NCBI GenBank assembly: GCA_029688955.1
Contig: JARUKZ010000041.1
Location: 1 to 38,434, forward strand
DNA: 38,434 nucleotides
Direction of reading: 5' to 3'
Source of the DNA: Chitinispirillales bacterium ANBcel5
Lineage (GTDB): Bacteria; Fibrobacterota; Chitinivibrionia; Chitinivibrionales; Chitinispirillaceae
A model generated the notes under the pieces. It had not been told where the DNA came from. It ran no database searches and worked only from the letters and a program-made list of their open reading frames with translations. The translations under genes and the position numbers were made by a program. Shown piece after piece: positions 19,324-30,605 of this stretch; the stretch's first letter is position 1; each line of letters starts with the position of its first letter.

Positions 19324-20520
19324 ATGAAAGTTTTGATTGCCGAAGATGATTTAACATCCAGAAAAATGCTCGAATCACTGCTTCAAAAGTGGGGATATGA
19401 TGTTTGTGCGACAAGTAATGGTAAGCATGCATGGGAAATTCTTGAGCAAAGTGATTCACCCCATCTTTTAATTATCGATTGGCTGATGCCTGAATTGGAT
19501 GGTTTAAGCTTATGTAGAAGGATAAGAGAAAAATTTTCCGATTATTATACCTACATCATACTGCAAACTACAAAAGATTGCAGTGAAGATAAAAAGTATG
19601 GATTTAAAGCTGGTGTTGATGATTACCTTGTAAAACCTTTTGATAACCTTGAGTTATACCATAAAGTGAATGTTGGTTCGAGGGTGATTACTTATGAATA
19701 CAAGATAAACGAAAGCAGAAAATCTATCCAAAAATATGCTCAGCAAATGGAATCCTTAGCTCAGCAAAGAGCAAAGCAGTTGGTCCATACAGATAGAATG
19801 GCTACATTGGGAGTACTGTCTGCGGGGCTTGCACACGAAATAAACAACCCGACATCATTTATATCTGGAAATGCTCAACTTATAGAGAAAGCCTGGAGAA
19901 TAATAAATGAAAAGATCGGTAACGAGGTAAATGAAAATGAAGATGAAACATTCAAAATGGTGTGTGATGAATTTCCGGATATGATTGATGGCATAAAAAA
20001 AGGTGTAGATCGTATTACATCGATAATTAACGGATTAAAGGGATATGCGAGACATGGAAGCACCAATAAAGAATCATTTACTATTAGTCATGTTATAGAA
20101 GAAGCGCTTCAATTATGCCAAACAGCCCTGAAGTACAATGTAAAAGTAACTGTTGATTGTGAATATGATAGCACTGTATCCGGAGATAAACAGCAAATAG
20201 AACAGGTTCTTGTTAATCTGATTCTTAATGCCGTTCATGCAATGGAAAATAACGAGGAGAGCTTTCTTACTATAAAAGCAGAGAAAAAAGAAAAGTATGT
20301 GTCTGTTTCAGTTACAGATAACGGTATAGGGGTATCAAAAAAGGTTATAAACAAACTATTCGATCCCTTTTTCACTACAAAAGAAGCAGGTAAAGGAACC
20401 GGACTTGGTCTGTCGATATCTAATAATATTATAATTGAACATGGTGGAGAGCTAAAGTGTATACCGATGGAAAAGGGTGCTTGTTTCAATTTCACACTAC
20501 CAACCAACAGTAAGAAATAA
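19324..20520 (+). CDS. Receiver-histidine kinase (soluble, receiver first)
   Basis: A 398-residue soluble protein with a receiver domain first (1-120; EDD 7-9, D52 in IIDWLMPELDG, K104 in LVKPFD) and then a histidine kinase. A short coiled coil (125-155) leads to the H box AGLAHEINNP with H171, and the ATPase domain has N box NLILNAVHAM, G1 DNGIG, F box DPFFTTK and G2 GTGLGLSISNNI. There is no sensor or membrane segment, so its activity is presumably set by phosphorylation of its own receiver, possibly by a CheA in this cluster. The kinase part is of the NtrB/HisKA type. It may phosphorylate the receivers encoded on either side. Partner assignment is inference. Confidence 0.92.
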   Translation: MKVLIAEDDLTSRKMLESLLQKWGYDVCATSNGKHAWEILEQSDSPHLLIIDWLMPELDGLSLCRRIREKFSDYYTYIILQTTKDCSEDKKYGFKAGVDDYLVKPFDNLELYHKVNVGSRVITYEYKINESRKSIQKYAQQMESLAQQRAKQLVHTDRMATLGVLSAGLAHEINNPTSFISGNAQLIEKAWRIINEKIGNEVNENEDETFKMVCDEFPDMIDGIKKGVDRITSIINGLKGYARHGSTNKESFTISHVIEEALQLCQTALKYNVKVTVDCEYDSTVSGDKQQIEQVLVNLILNAVHAMENNEESFLTIKAEKKEKYVSVSVTDNGIGVSKKVINKLFDPFFTTKEAGKGTGLGLSISNNIIIEHGGELKCIPMEKGACFNFTLPTNSKK

Positions 20521-20568
20521 CTTAAATAACGTAAATAAAGAAAATTAGTGGCAGGAGAGTGATGATAA

Positions 20569-20976
20569 ATGAGAAAACTACTTATCGTTGATGACGAAAT
20601 TGAGATACGAAGAATGCTTTCCAGACATTTTAGGTTACTTGGATATAGTGTTGAGGTTGCAGAAAATGGAGTTGAGGCATTACAAAAAATGTCTGAAAAT
20701 TATACCGAAGTACTGATAAGTGATATTAAAATGCCTGAAATGAGTGGTGTTGATCTTCTTAGAGAAGTGAGGTCACAATACCCGATGGTAAGGAGTATTA
20801 TGATTACCGGGTATGTTACTCTTGAGAATGCTCTTGCATGCATGCGACTTGGAGCAGATACGTGCATTTTCAAACCATTTAAAGATCTGGATGAGATTGA
20901 ATTGGCTGTAAAAAAAGCCATTGATTCTTTAGATTGTTGGAATAGTAAACTTCGCGAATTGCGTGGAATGAAGTAG
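20569..20976 (+). CDS. Single-domain response regulator
   Basis: A 135-residue receiver-only protein with DDE at 8-10, phosphoacceptor D52 in LISDIKMPEMSG, Thr in MITGYVT and Lys in CIFKPFKD. The segment around MITGYVTLENAL resembles receivers of NtrC-type regulators more than CheY, but no output domain follows: the protein stops after a short C-terminal helix. It is 48 bases after the kinase gene and 26 bases before the second cheA, so it is likely a partner of one of these. AGGAG lies about 11 bases before the ATG, a slightly long spacing. Confidence 0.88.
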   Translation: MRKLLIVDDEIEIRRMLSRHFRLLGYSVEVAENGVEALQKMSENYTEVLISDIKMPEMSGVDLLREVRSQYPMVRSIMITGYVTLENALACMRLGADTCIFKPFKDLDEIELAVKKAIDSLDCWNSKLRELRGMK

Positions 20977-21002
20977 ACACCCAATCACTTGAAAGGTTAA
21001 AT

Positions 21003-23123
21003 ATGAACAGTGATGTTAATGAATCAATCGATCCGGATCTCAAAGTCGAATTTATTGATGAATCGATTGATGGCCTTAATGAAATATCAGATCTGCTTGT
21101 GCAGCTGGAAAGTGATCCCGGAAATATTGACATCATTCAATCTGTATTTAGGCCTGTTCATTCAATCAAAGGAAACTCTGCTTACTTTGGTTTATTGCAA
21201 ATAAAAAAATTAGCACACGAAACAGAAAATTTACTCGATCTTATAAGAAATGGTGCTCTAACAGCTCAATCATGGATGATAAGTATATTACTCAAGAGTA
21301 TCGATGAATTAAGAGCAATGTTTGAAAGGGTAAGAGATAACAATAATGAGGTTATCAGTGAAAATGAGTTTAGCACATTAATTGAAAAAATTAAAGAAGC
21401 TGCAAACATTGAAAAAATAGACGAAGAAAAGATCTGGAAAGATATATTTGAACAAAGTAAAAGAGTAAGAAAAGAGGGAAATTTAGATAAAGAAAATCTG
21501 TTGTTACTACTGGATAGAATAGATAAATTAGCTCAATGTAATACTTTTGCTCAAAAAATATTCAGTGAAACAGATACTGAAAATAAAAATGATAACACTA
21601 TAGATGAAAAAAATTCTACTATTGAACAGTTGTTAAATGATATTTCCGATCCCGATAAGATGAAATCACAACTGTTGAAAATTCTCTCTCATTACAAAGA
21701 AAGTAAACCATTAGTTGAAAGTATTGTTTTAGAAATCGTTTCAGAGATTGATTTGTTTATTAACTCTGTAGGAATTGATGACCCTATAGCAAAAGAATCA
21801 ATTATGGGGCATTTAGAGAAATTAGAGTTAGTGCTTAATGAGCAGGACACAACCCCAAAAACTCTGGAAAACACTAGTAACAAAAGTAATACCCACAATT
21901 CACCCACTGCAAAGACAATGAGAATACCCGAAGAAAGTATTGATGGTTTTCTTAGTTATGTGGGTAATCTTATAACCATTGGTGAAATGTATCAGCATAT
22001 CTATAAAAAAATGTCTCAAAAAAAATCACTGTACGAAATGACAACAGAGTTTCGCAGGGTAAATGAAGCGTTTTCTGATCTTTCACTTTCGCTTCAAAGT
22101 AGTATTATGAATATACGAAAAATGCCTATAGGAATTATACTGCAAAAGGCACCAAGAATCATAAGAGATATAGCTACTGAAAATAATAAAAAGATTAATA
22201 CGATTATTAATGGCGATCATATAAAAGTAGATAAAAGTATTATTGGGAATATAGAAGCACCTTTGGTTCATATGTTGAGAAACGCGGCTGACCACGGTAT
22301 AGAATCTATTGAAGAGAGAAAATTATTACAAAAAGATTATACTGGTAGAATAGAAATCAATGTTAGCGAAAACACTGAAGAATTGATGATAGAAATTAAA
22401 GACGATGGTAAAGGACTCAATCTTAAAGAGTTAAAGGAAAAAGCCATTGAAACGGGATTAATAAATGAAAACGATGAGTTAACGGAAAATGATATAATCG
22501 ATTTGTTGTTCGAATCCGGGATTTCAACATCCAAAGAAATAACAGATGTTTCTGGTCGTGGTGTTGGAATGGATGTAGTTAAAAGAAGTATAGAAGAAAT
22601 TGGTGGAAAAATAGGTGTACTATCAAAACCGGGTGAAGGGAGTTCGTTTACAATTACATTGCCTAAAACTGTAAGTACACAGATTTTGTCTGGATTTGTC
22701 ATTGTTGTTGATGGCTGTAGGTATGTTTTGCCAATGGAAAGAATTGTCAGGTCTTTTAAAGTAACCAGTGAAAAAAATCTAATAAAAATTCAAAACAAAG
22801 GAATATGTGTTAAAGATAGCGAATCAATTATTCCTGTGTTTCCTCTTCGCGAACTATTTTATGGGGATTTTTATAAGGAATATTTAAAGGGTATAATGGT
22901 TGTTGTGGAAGGAAAACGTGAGCTGATTTCATTATATGTAGACAGTATAGATGGAGTTAGGCAGGTTGTTGTCAAAGATATTGAAGGACTTAGTTGTACT
23001 AACGGCTGCTTCAATGGTGGTGCTGTTATGGGAGACGGAACAGTTGCTATGGTTATCGATATCGATCAGTTAGTTGAGTTTATCGATTATAACAGTATAG
23101 TAAGTCAAAATGTAGTTGGATAA
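21003..23123 (+). CDS. Second CheA-type histidine kinase
   Basis: A 706-residue CheA-family kinase. One HPt domain is N-terminal, with H53 in PVHSIKGNSAYFG. Residues about 135-300 are acidic, low-complexity linker with no clear P2. P3 begins near 307 (RIPEESIDGFLSYVGNL). The ATPase P4 has N box HMLRNAADHG (423-432), G1 DDGKGL and G2 SGRGVGMDVV, and a CheW-like P5 fills about 556-700. It is clearly diverged from cheA1: one HPt instead of two, no MshEN-like repeats, and a different linker. It follows a lone receiver by 26 bases and precedes cheD by five bases. It may drive a separate output, or share the array; the sequence does not decide this. Confidence 0.93.
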   Translation: MNSDVNESIDPDLKVEFIDESIDGLNEISDLLVQLESDPGNIDIIQSVFRPVHSIKGNSAYFGLLQIKKLAHETENLLDLIRNGALTAQSWMISILLKSIDELRAMFERVRDNNNEVISENEFSTLIEKIKEAANIEKIDEEKIWKDIFEQSKRVRKEGNLDKENLLLLLDRIDKLAQCNTFAQKIFSETDTENKNDNTIDEKNSTIEQLLNDISDPDKMKSQLLKILSHYKESKPLVESIVLEIVSEIDLFINSVGIDDPIAKESIMGHLEKLELVLNEQDTTPKTLENTSNKSNTHNSPTAKTMRIPEESIDGFLSYVGNLITIGEMYQHIYKKMSQKKSLYEMTTEFRRVNEAFSDLSLSLQSSIMNIRKMPIGIILQKAPRIIRDIATENNKKINTIINGDHIKVDKSIIGNIEAPLVHMLRNAADHGIESIEERKLLQKDYTGRIEINVSENTEELMIEIKDDGKGLNLKELKEKAIETGLINENDELTENDIIDLLFESGISTSKEITDVSGRGVGMDVVKRSIEEIGGKIGVLSKPGEGSSFTITLPKTVSTQILSGFVIVVDGCRYVLPMERIVRSFKVTSEKNLIKIQNKGICVKDSESIIPVFPLRELFYGDFYKEYLKGIMVVVEGKRELISLYVDSIDGVRQVVVKDIEGLSCTNGCFNGGAVMGDGTVAMVIDIDQLVEFIDYNSIVSQNVVG

Positions 23124-23128
23124 AAATT

Positions 23129-23605
23129 ATGAAACATATTGTTGGTGTTTCCGACATGATCATTACAGATAATAAAGACGATATTATAGTAACCCATGCA
23201 CTTGGATCTTGTATCGGTGTAGCAGTCTATGATCCGGTTGCATGTGTAGGCGGTGTTTTACACTATATGTTGCCTCGTTCAGGTGCAGATTCAGAAAAAG
23301 CCAAAAAGAATCCATTAATGTTTGGAGATACCGGAATACCAATTCTGTTTGAAAGCGCATATAAAGCTGGTGCGATTAAAAAACGAATGAGAGTGGTAAT
23401 TGCAGGAGGCGCACAGGTATTTGCATGTGAAAATGTGTTTGATATCGGCAAAAGAAACACATTAATCGCAAGAAAACTATTTTGGAAAAACAACATTCTT
23501 ATTAGTGCTGAAGATGTGGGAGGAAACAAACCAAGAACAATGTACCTTGAGATGCAAACAGGTAAAACATGGTTCACCAGTAGAGGAGAATACAAAGAGT
23601 TATGA
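23129..23605 (+). CDS. cheD: Receptor glutamine deamidase CheD
   Basis: A 158-residue CheD. The catalytic residues line up with the known Cys-His-Thr set: T22 and C28 in THALGSCIGV and H45 in GGVLHYMLP. CheD deamidates specific glutamines on receptors and in several bacteria binds CheC-family phosphatases. Here the nearby phosphatase is a CheX-like protein and not CheC, so a CheC-CheD feedback pair is not evident. ATG 23129 lies five bases after the second cheA stop, with no strong ribosome site, which suggests translational coupling. Length and end are normal for the family. Confidence 0.93.
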   Translation: MKHIVGVSDMIITDNKDDIIVTHALGSCIGVAVYDPVACVGGVLHYMLPRSGADSEKAKKNPLMFGDTGIPILFESAYKAGAIKKRMRVVIAGGAQVFACENVFDIGKRNTLIARKLFWKNNILISAEDVGGNKPRTMYLEMQTGKTWFTSRGEYKEL

Positions 23606-23697
23606 GTATCTATACACCCCTGAATAGTTCAATAAAACAGAATATATTTTACACACTTAATTACTAATTGAAAATAGTTTAAAGGGGGATTGAAAAC

Positions 23698-24076
23698 ATG
23701 GCCTATACAGTACTACTTGCCGATGATTCTGAAACGATACGAGATGTTCTTGAACGTACTTTAGGTATGACAGGATTAAAATTTGATAACATATATAAAA
23801 CAGCTAATGGTAAAGAAGCCCTTACCATTATGAAACAGTCCTGGGTCGATATCTTATTTACTGATATAAATATGCCTCAATTAAATGGTATAGAATTGGT
23901 AAAACAGATGAGATCTGATGCAGAACTTAAGGAAATACCAGTTGTGATAGTTTCAACTGAAGGAAGTAAAAAAAGGATAAATGAACTCAAAGAGCAGGGG
24001 ATTAAAGGATACTTAAGAAAACCGTTTACACCTGAGCGAATTAGAGATATAATTGTGGATACTCTGGGAGGATGGG

Positions 24077-24084
<8 letters not shown>
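23698..24084 (+). CDS. cheY: Response regulator CheY
   Basis: A 128-residue receiver close to classic CheY in form: DD at 9-10, phosphoacceptor D56 in ILFTDINMPQLNG, a Thr in VIVSTEGSKKR and Lys in YLRKPFTPE. It should carry the signal from a CheA to the flagellar switch. A strong AAAGGGGG site precedes ATG 23698. Its last eight bases overlap the start of the CheX-like gene, a tight pairing of regulator and probable phosphatase. Of the receivers in the cluster this is the best candidate for the motor-binding one, but that is inference. Confidence 0.92.
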
Positions 24085-25608
<1,524 letters not shown>

Positions 25609-25743
25609 TTACATACTACCACACATATCTACCCCTTTTTTAGCGTACCGACTTTCTGTCTTTTCCTCAATCAGTGCAACATCTATTTTCAGGTTTCATT
25701 ATAAAGAATTAGCAGTATAATTATCTTCCGGAAGACCGTTTTC

Positions 25744-28245
25744 GTGGCATTTTATTCAGAAGAAGAGATCAGCAAGTACGCATTTCCTGCAGTTGTGGAA
25801 GAGGGGCGTCGTTGGTATCAAAAGCAGAAAGTAATCTCGAGTAGCTTACTTGGTGACAATCTCATTGCCAGTGTTCGTGATGAGGCTACTCAGAAAGTAG
25901 TGATCAGTCGAGATTCCGAGGCCGGAATGCGCTTTGAGTGTAGCTGTGGCTTTGATATGGGCGGTGCCTGCAAGCATGCTGTTGCTGCTATGTTTTCGGC
26001 AAACGAAAGCAACGCTGTTCAGGTTGGTATCAATTGGGATAACTTGCCGCCGGCAGATGATACGGATGATGATGAGAGAGCAGAAAGTGAACAGAGAACT
26101 TCTGATTTAAATGTCGGGGAACTGCCGTTAAGCAAACCTGTGGGAAGATTGTATCTAACTGAAAGCGAATCAATGCTTTTGGTTGAATTGAGATTTCATT
26201 ATAATGGGTTGGCTGAGTTTTCACGCACCGACTCAAATCAAAGCCGCATTGTTCTGTCAGAAAGTGGCAAACTGGTAAAGGTTACACGGTCCCGGGCAAG
26301 AGAAACAGTGCTTACCGCTAAACTGGCCTCCTATAACCTTGTACGATATCAGGCTGCTACCTTCACCCCCGATTGTGATCCCCGCATCTGGACTCTTCAG
26401 GAATTACCCCGTTTGGCCAGGGATGGTTTTGAAATATACGGTCAGGAGAAACTCATCTCCTCAAATGCCCGCAAATCCACTCCCAAACTAAACGTTGTAG
26501 TTACAACCAAAGAGGGGGTATTTGAATGCGCCTTGACGGTAAAATTTGATGGTATCTCTGCTACCTTAGCTTCATTACTGCAAGCGGTGAGAGAGGGGAG
26601 TCGTTTCGTATTATTATCCGATGGAAGCTCTGGTATGTTGCCTCAGTCGTGGCTGGATAAGTTCTCCGCACTCTTTTCTGCCATAAATGAAACCGAAAAC
26701 AAGGACCGACTCCTAATCAAATCATCTCAGATTGCATTGGTGGACATGCTCTTTTCTATGGCAGATAAGAGCGAAGGGGACTGTGATTTTTTAAGCAAAA
26801 GAGAGCGTCTTAAAGACTTTAAAAACATTAAAGAGGAACCAGCCCCGGAATCCTTTAACTGTACCATGCGTGATTACCAATTAGCTGGTTATCAATGGTT
26901 TATGTTTTTGAAGCACTATGGCTTCGGAGGATGTCTTGCCGACGATATGGGACTTGGTAAAACAGTTCAAACCATTGCGCTTCTGTTACGGGAAAAGCAG
27001 TCTAAACAGAGCTGTCCCTCTCTTGTTGTGGTACCGACCTCACTTTTGTTTAATTGGATTAATGAGATACAGAAATTTGCTCCTGCCATAAGAACACTGT
27101 TATATCATGGGCCTAAAAGGCACAATTATAAAGATTTAACTGCTATGGCCGATGTGGTAATCACATCCTATGGCACAATGGTAAGAGATCTGAATCAGGT
27201 AATGACAAAAAAGTTTAATTACTTGATACTTGATGAAGCTCAGGCCATAAAAAACCCCACCTCACAGGTTAGTCGGGCTATACGGCAAATTAAGGCAAAG
27301 CATAAACTTGCTCTCAGTGGTACCCCCATCGAAAACAACTTATCTGAGCTATGGTCATTATTTACGTTCCTTAACCCGGGTATGCTTGGGAGCTTTAGAA
27401 GTTTTGCCAAAAATTTCATAAAGCCTATCATGAAAGACTTAAATGAGAATACTACAGCAGTGCTACGGCAAATGATTCATCCCTTTATACTTAGAAGGAC
27501 CAAAGAACAGGTAGCCAAAGAATTACCGCCTAAAAGTGAAGTGATACTCTACACCGAAATGCTTCCTGAACAGAAAATGCTCTACGATATAACCCGTGAT
27601 ACCTACAGAGGTAAAATAATCGACTCCATAGAAAACTCAGGGATCGAGCGGGGAAGATTTGAGATGCTTGAAGGGTTGATGCGGTTGCGACAGATCTGTT
27701 GCCATCCTTCGATTATGAATAAGAGTTTTTCTGAAGAAAGCGGGAAATTTAATCTGCTTGAGGAAGTGCTCAGTGATATCGTTTCGGGCGGACACCGCGT
27801 TTTAATATTCTCACAATTCGTTAAAGCACTTGAACTTATCAGAGTACGACTCGCTCAACAGGGGATCAGCACAGAACTGTTAACCGGCCAAACCAGAAAC
27901 AGAGAGAAGGTTGTTGATCGGTTTCAGAACAGAAACAGTGCTCCTGTTTTCTTGATCAGTCTTAAAGCCGGGGGGACCGGCCTTAATCTGACCAATGCTG
28001 ATTATGTTGTACACCTGGACCCATGGTGGAATCCAAGTGCTGAGAATCAGGCTTCAGACAGGGCCTACCGCATCGGTCAGACCAAACCGGTGTTTGTTTA
28101 TAAAATAATCACCAAGGACTCAGTTGAAGAGCGGGTGCTGGAGTTGCAAAACCAAAAAAAGGAGCTGGTTAACTCGATAATCACCACAGAAAGTTCCTTT
28201 GCAAAAAACCTGTCTAAAGAAGATATTATCGGCTTATTTTCATGA
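25744..28245 (+). CDS. SNF2-family helicase with SWIM zinc finger
   Basis: An 833-residue Swi2/Snf2 ATPase of the bacterial SWIM-containing type. The SWIM finger is near the start (C66-x-C68, C76-x-H78 in CSCGFDMGGACKH). The helicase core begins near residue 375 with the Q-like MRDYQLAGYQW, Walker A DDMGLGKT (about 399-406), box II DEAQ (about 495), SGTPIENNLSELW, and the second lobe with VLIFSQF, LKAGGTGLNL and QASDRAYRIGQ (about 768-778). Such proteins remodel DNA-protein or RNA polymerase complexes; the exact role of this subtype is not settled. GTG 25744 is taken as start; only a weak purine-rich site precedes it. It converges on the FecR-domain gene with a two-base gap. Confidence 0.92.
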   Translation: MAFYSEEEISKYAFPAVVEEGRRWYQKQKVISSSLLGDNLIASVRDEATQKVVISRDSEAGMRFECSCGFDMGGACKHAVAAMFSANESNAVQVGINWDNLPPADDTDDDERAESEQRTSDLNVGELPLSKPVGRLYLTESESMLLVELRFHYNGLAEFSRTDSNQSRIVLSESGKLVKVTRSRARETVLTAKLASYNLVRYQAATFTPDCDPRIWTLQELPRLARDGFEIYGQEKLISSNARKSTPKLNVVVTTKEGVFECALTVKFDGISATLASLLQAVREGSRFVLLSDGSSGMLPQSWLDKFSALFSAINETENKDRLLIKSSQIALVDMLFSMADKSEGDCDFLSKRERLKDFKNIKEEPAPESFNCTMRDYQLAGYQWFMFLKHYGFGGCLADDMGLGKTVQTIALLLREKQSKQSCPSLVVVPTSLLFNWINEIQKFAPAIRTLLYHGPKRHNYKDLTAMADVVITSYGTMVRDLNQVMTKKFNYLILDEAQAIKNPTSQVSRAIRQIKAKHKLALSGTPIENNLSELWSLFTFLNPGMLGSFRSFAKNFIKPIMKDLNENTTAVLRQMIHPFILRRTKEQVAKELPPKSEVILYTEMLPEQKMLYDITRDTYRGKIIDSIENSGIERGRFEMLEGLMRLRQICCHPSIMNKSFSEESGKFNLLEEVLSDIVSGGHRVLIFSQFVKALELIRVRLAQQGISTELLTGQTRNREKVVDRFQNRNSAPVFLISLKAGGTGLNLTNADYVVHLDPWWNPSAENQASDRAYRIGQTKPVFVYKIITKDSVEERVLELQNQKKELVNSIITTESSFAKNLSKEDIIGLFS

Positions 28246-28247
28246 GG

Positions 28248-29444
28248 TTAATAGATGATTACCGATAAATCTTTGATAATACCACTTATACACTCACTTA
28301 TTGTTTCCCCCAGCAGTGTCGATTTAAACCGCTCGTTTTTTAAGGCAAACTGCATGTTTTCATAGTCTTGCCGGGTTTCTGTACGGCGTATCGGAGCAGA
28401 CTTTTCGCTTCTATGGAACTGATCGTAAATAATTCTGCCCGCTCCTGCATCATAAACACTTACCCGTAATCGTACCGCGGTCTCTTTTGTTTCGGTGTAC
28501 TGATCGCCACTTATTGATATATCAGCACGCTTCAACAGATCGAATTGTTGGATTTCTCCTCTCACCACATACCGTGCCTGGTATTTTTTAGCTAACTCCC
28601 GATGTGTGGCATCACCTGTTTGAGCCTGATCAGAAACAGCAAAACTCATGTGCGAGAACCTGTCTTCCAGTACCGTTTTTATATGATTTGTTATCCCGGA
28701 ACTGATATTCCAACTACCTGCATACTCAGAGTTGTTATCCAGAGAGGTGAATAACACTCTGTCTTTAAACTGACCGGAAAGTAGTATCCGATCTCTTCGT
28801 AAATTCCGCAATTGCTGTTGTTTAGCACTCCTGATTATTTCTTTTGGCACCCAATCCTGAATCATTTCGATATCTTTATCCAACATTTTGCTTTTAAATG
28901 TGTTGTGTTTGGTTATACCAATTTTCTGCGGAGCTCTTAGATGGTGACGTTGGTTTAAATGGGTTAGTCTTACATTTGCTACACCAGCCAGGACTTTTAG
29001 ACGTTTTGAGGTTGAATCAACAATTATATAGGATGAACCGCTCAGAGTTATTCTTGAGTTATTTGTGCTAATAACAATGTCTTGAGGGTTAGTGCCTCTT
29101 CTATTTTCAAGATCGAAAAAGAATGCTTCTCCATAAATAATGGATACGTGGTATGGTGCATTGGAATTATTGGTCCTGCTGATCACAAATCTGCTGTTTT
29201 GATTAAAATAGACGCCTTTTCTGTGAGACAGTAAAAGGTGTATAGTGGATCCCGGATGCACTCTGAACTCTTCATTTCCCGTCAGTGGCATCGATGATGA
29301 AATGTACTTCCAACCGGTTGTGTTTGTGGGTCTTAGCTCGACTTGTCCGCTTAGTGACTTAATTTGCGGGTGATGTCCTGCGCATGCCCGATTACCCATC
29401 CCGAATAGAAGCAGCAGTGTCATTAAAGCGATTGTTGGTAGCAT
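28248..29444 (-). CDS. Exported FecR-domain protein with CsgG/LpoB-like C-terminus
   Basis: A 398-residue exported protein. The start MLPTIALMTLLLLFGMGNRACAG is a signal peptide ending near a cysteine, perhaps a lipoprotein, though AC-A-G is not a perfect lipobox. The frame continues 21 codons upstream, but ATG 29444 puts the signal peptide at the N-terminus. Residues about 25-190 match FecR-type periplasmic domains (SGQVELRP, FRVHPGSTIHLLLS, GEAFFFDL, VVDSTSKRLKVLAGVANV). The C-terminal part (AKKYQARYVVRGEIQQF, LRVSVYDAGAGRII) resembles CsgG/LpoB-like envelope proteins. The combination is inferred by eye. No FecI-type sigma factor is nearby, so iron signalling is unlikely. Its gene ends two bases from the SNF2 gene. 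Confidence 0.65.
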   Translation of the reverse strand: MLPTIALMTLLLLFGMGNRACAGHHPQIKSLSGQVELRPTNTTGWKYISSSMPLTGNEEFRVHPGSTIHLLLSHRKGVYFNQNSRFVISRTNNSNAPYHVSIIYGEAFFFDLENRRGTNPQDIVISTNNSRITLSGSSYIIVDSTSKRLKVLAGVANVRLTHLNQRHHLRAPQKIGITKHNTFKSKMLDKDIEMIQDWVPKEIIRSAKQQQLRNLRRDRILLSGQFKDRVLFTSLDNNSEYAGSWNISSGITNHIKTVLEDRFSHMSFAVSDQAQTGDATHRELAKKYQARYVVRGEIQQFDLLKRADISISGDQYTETKETAVRLRVSVYDAGAGRIIYDQFHRSEKSAPIRRTETRQDYENMQFALKNERFKSTLLGETISECISGIIKDLSVIIY

Positions 29445-29859
29445 ACTGGTTTTTTCCGTGTTGATAGTTACATGGATTTTACAATTGTTTAAACCAACAG
29501 GCAACAATGGTCTATGCAGTAGTTGTGGGTGGTGAGTCTGGAGGCTAACTAAAACCTGTTGCCTTTAACCGTAAGAAGCTTTGGTCCCGATGGGATTTTA
29601 TATGATTTTGTGTCGCCCGAGGCGAAGGTGGCCACCCCCCAGAAAAGCCTGGTGGCCGAGTGAAGGGTTCCTCACGGGGGCGCCAAGAGGCTTGCTTGCT
29701 TTGTGAAAGCGTGAAAGGTTTGTTTTACCGGGGGATGGTTTTTATTGTTAACCTTCATAGCCGTTGAACTAAAATAGGTGAATGGCCTTAATATTTAAAT
29801 GTTTCTGTAGAACCCCACGAGATCTTAAACCAATAATGTAGAATAATTTCTGTACTCTC
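29445..29859. other. Intergenic region with a GC-rich foldable block
   Basis: No gene was found here. The block at about 29611-29700 is far richer in G and C than the surroundings and can fold: TCGCC/GGCGA at 29613-29625 and GGCCACC/GGTGGCC at 29630-29657. It may be a small RNA, a repeat copy or a remnant of a mobile element; it matches no RNA family I recognise. A short dispersed repeat copy lies at 29767-29832. Confidence 0.45.
29767..29832 (-). repeat. 66-base dispersed repeat, copy A
   Basis: This stretch is about 85% identical by eye (10 mismatches in 66) to 33846-33911 and partly similar to 30328-30365. It lies just past the 3' end of the small membrane protein gene. On the minus strand all three copies read as a short peptide tail (HL-x-I/F-K/Q-x-I/F-HL), followed by a stop in two of them. 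Confidence 0.7.
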
Positions 29860-30294
29860 TTAAGATTGCATCTGCTTTTTCTCTAATCTTTTCATTTTCG
29901 TTTGGTACATTATTATGGTTCCTACAATAGTTCCAAGAGATGAAAAAAACATATCAAATTTAGAATATATATCTGAAGTAGATTGGTATGGTATTGAAAC
30001 TAAACCCATAAAACCTGCTAACGATCCAAAGCCTACAAAGAATATAAGGAATAGGTTTGAAAACCTTCTTCCACACAAAGGATTAAAAACCTGAATAACT
30101 AAAACAAATGAGATCATCAAGAATGAAGTTGTAAATGATTTAATTTGATGGTATACAATTATAAAATATTCACTTAACAAATTGTTATTGAAATATATTG
30201 ATTTAAAAGGCAATATAAAAACAGCTAAAACTATGATCAATGCAATAAATTTCCAGTGTTTGAAAAATAAATTCGGTATTATTTCAAATTTCAT
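29860..30294 (-). CDS. Small membrane protein of unknown function
   Basis: A 144-residue protein with about four hydrophobic segments: roughly 15-32 (FIALIIVLAVFILPF), 52-70 (TTSFLMISFVLVIQVF), 82-102 (LFLIFFVGFGSLAGFMGLVS) and 113-130 (MFFSSLGTIVGTIIMY). It ends in a basic tail (KMKRLEKKQMQS), consistent with a cytoplasmic C-terminus. No family was recognised. Codon use is AT-rich and looks genuinely coding, since hydrophobic residues are placed in regular blocks. It sits alone between copies A and C of a short dispersed repeat, which suggests that it arrived or moves as a small unit. Its function is unknown. Confidence 0.55.
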   Translation of the reverse strand: MKFEIIPNLFFKHWKFIALIIVLAVFILPFKSIYFNNNLLSEYFIIVYHQIKSFTTSFLMISFVLVIQVFNPLCGRRFSNLFLIFFVGFGSLAGFMGLVSIPYQSTSDIYSKFDMFFSSLGTIVGTIIMYQTKMKRLEKKQMQS

Positions 30295-30327
30295 TGTAAA
30301 CCCTTTAGTTTGAATATCATATTAATG

Positions 30328-30365
30328 AAATAATATAGGTGAAAGCCCTGAAAGTGTAAATGTTT
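30328..30365 (-). repeat. Short dispersed repeat, copy C (partial)
   Basis: A partial and more diverged copy of the repeat at 29767-29832 and 33846-33911, sharing the ATAGGTGAA core and TAAATGTTT. It lies 34 bases upstream of the membrane protein start, so copies A and C bracket that gene. Confidence 0.45.
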
Positions 30366-30440
30366 TGCTTAAAAATCTTCAAATTAGTCACAAAAACGCT
30401 GTTTGTGCCTCTTTTTTAGTAACAAATTCTTAAGTTTGTT

Positions 30441-30605
30441 CCATAGTACTATTGATATGCCATAAATTGATCCCAGACTGGCGATTCCTAAGCGCTGAAG
30501 GCGCGGTATATAACAGCCCAGGGTAAGCCAGTCTTCTGGCGCAAGCCCTGGGTAAATAGGATGATGATTTGAGCTCTGAAGGGGCGAGATATTCTGGTTG
30601 CGTTG
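30441..30605 (+). repeat. 165-170 bp dispersed repeat, copy 1
   Basis: About 90% identical by eye to 31807-31976, in the same orientation. The element has nested inverted repeats: CCCAGGG with CCCTGGG, inside which GCCAG pairs with CTGGC, and a GCGC-TGAAG-GCGC hairpin. There is no coding capacity of note. It could be a MITE-like or REP-like element; no terminal target duplication was established. Confidence 0.85.
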
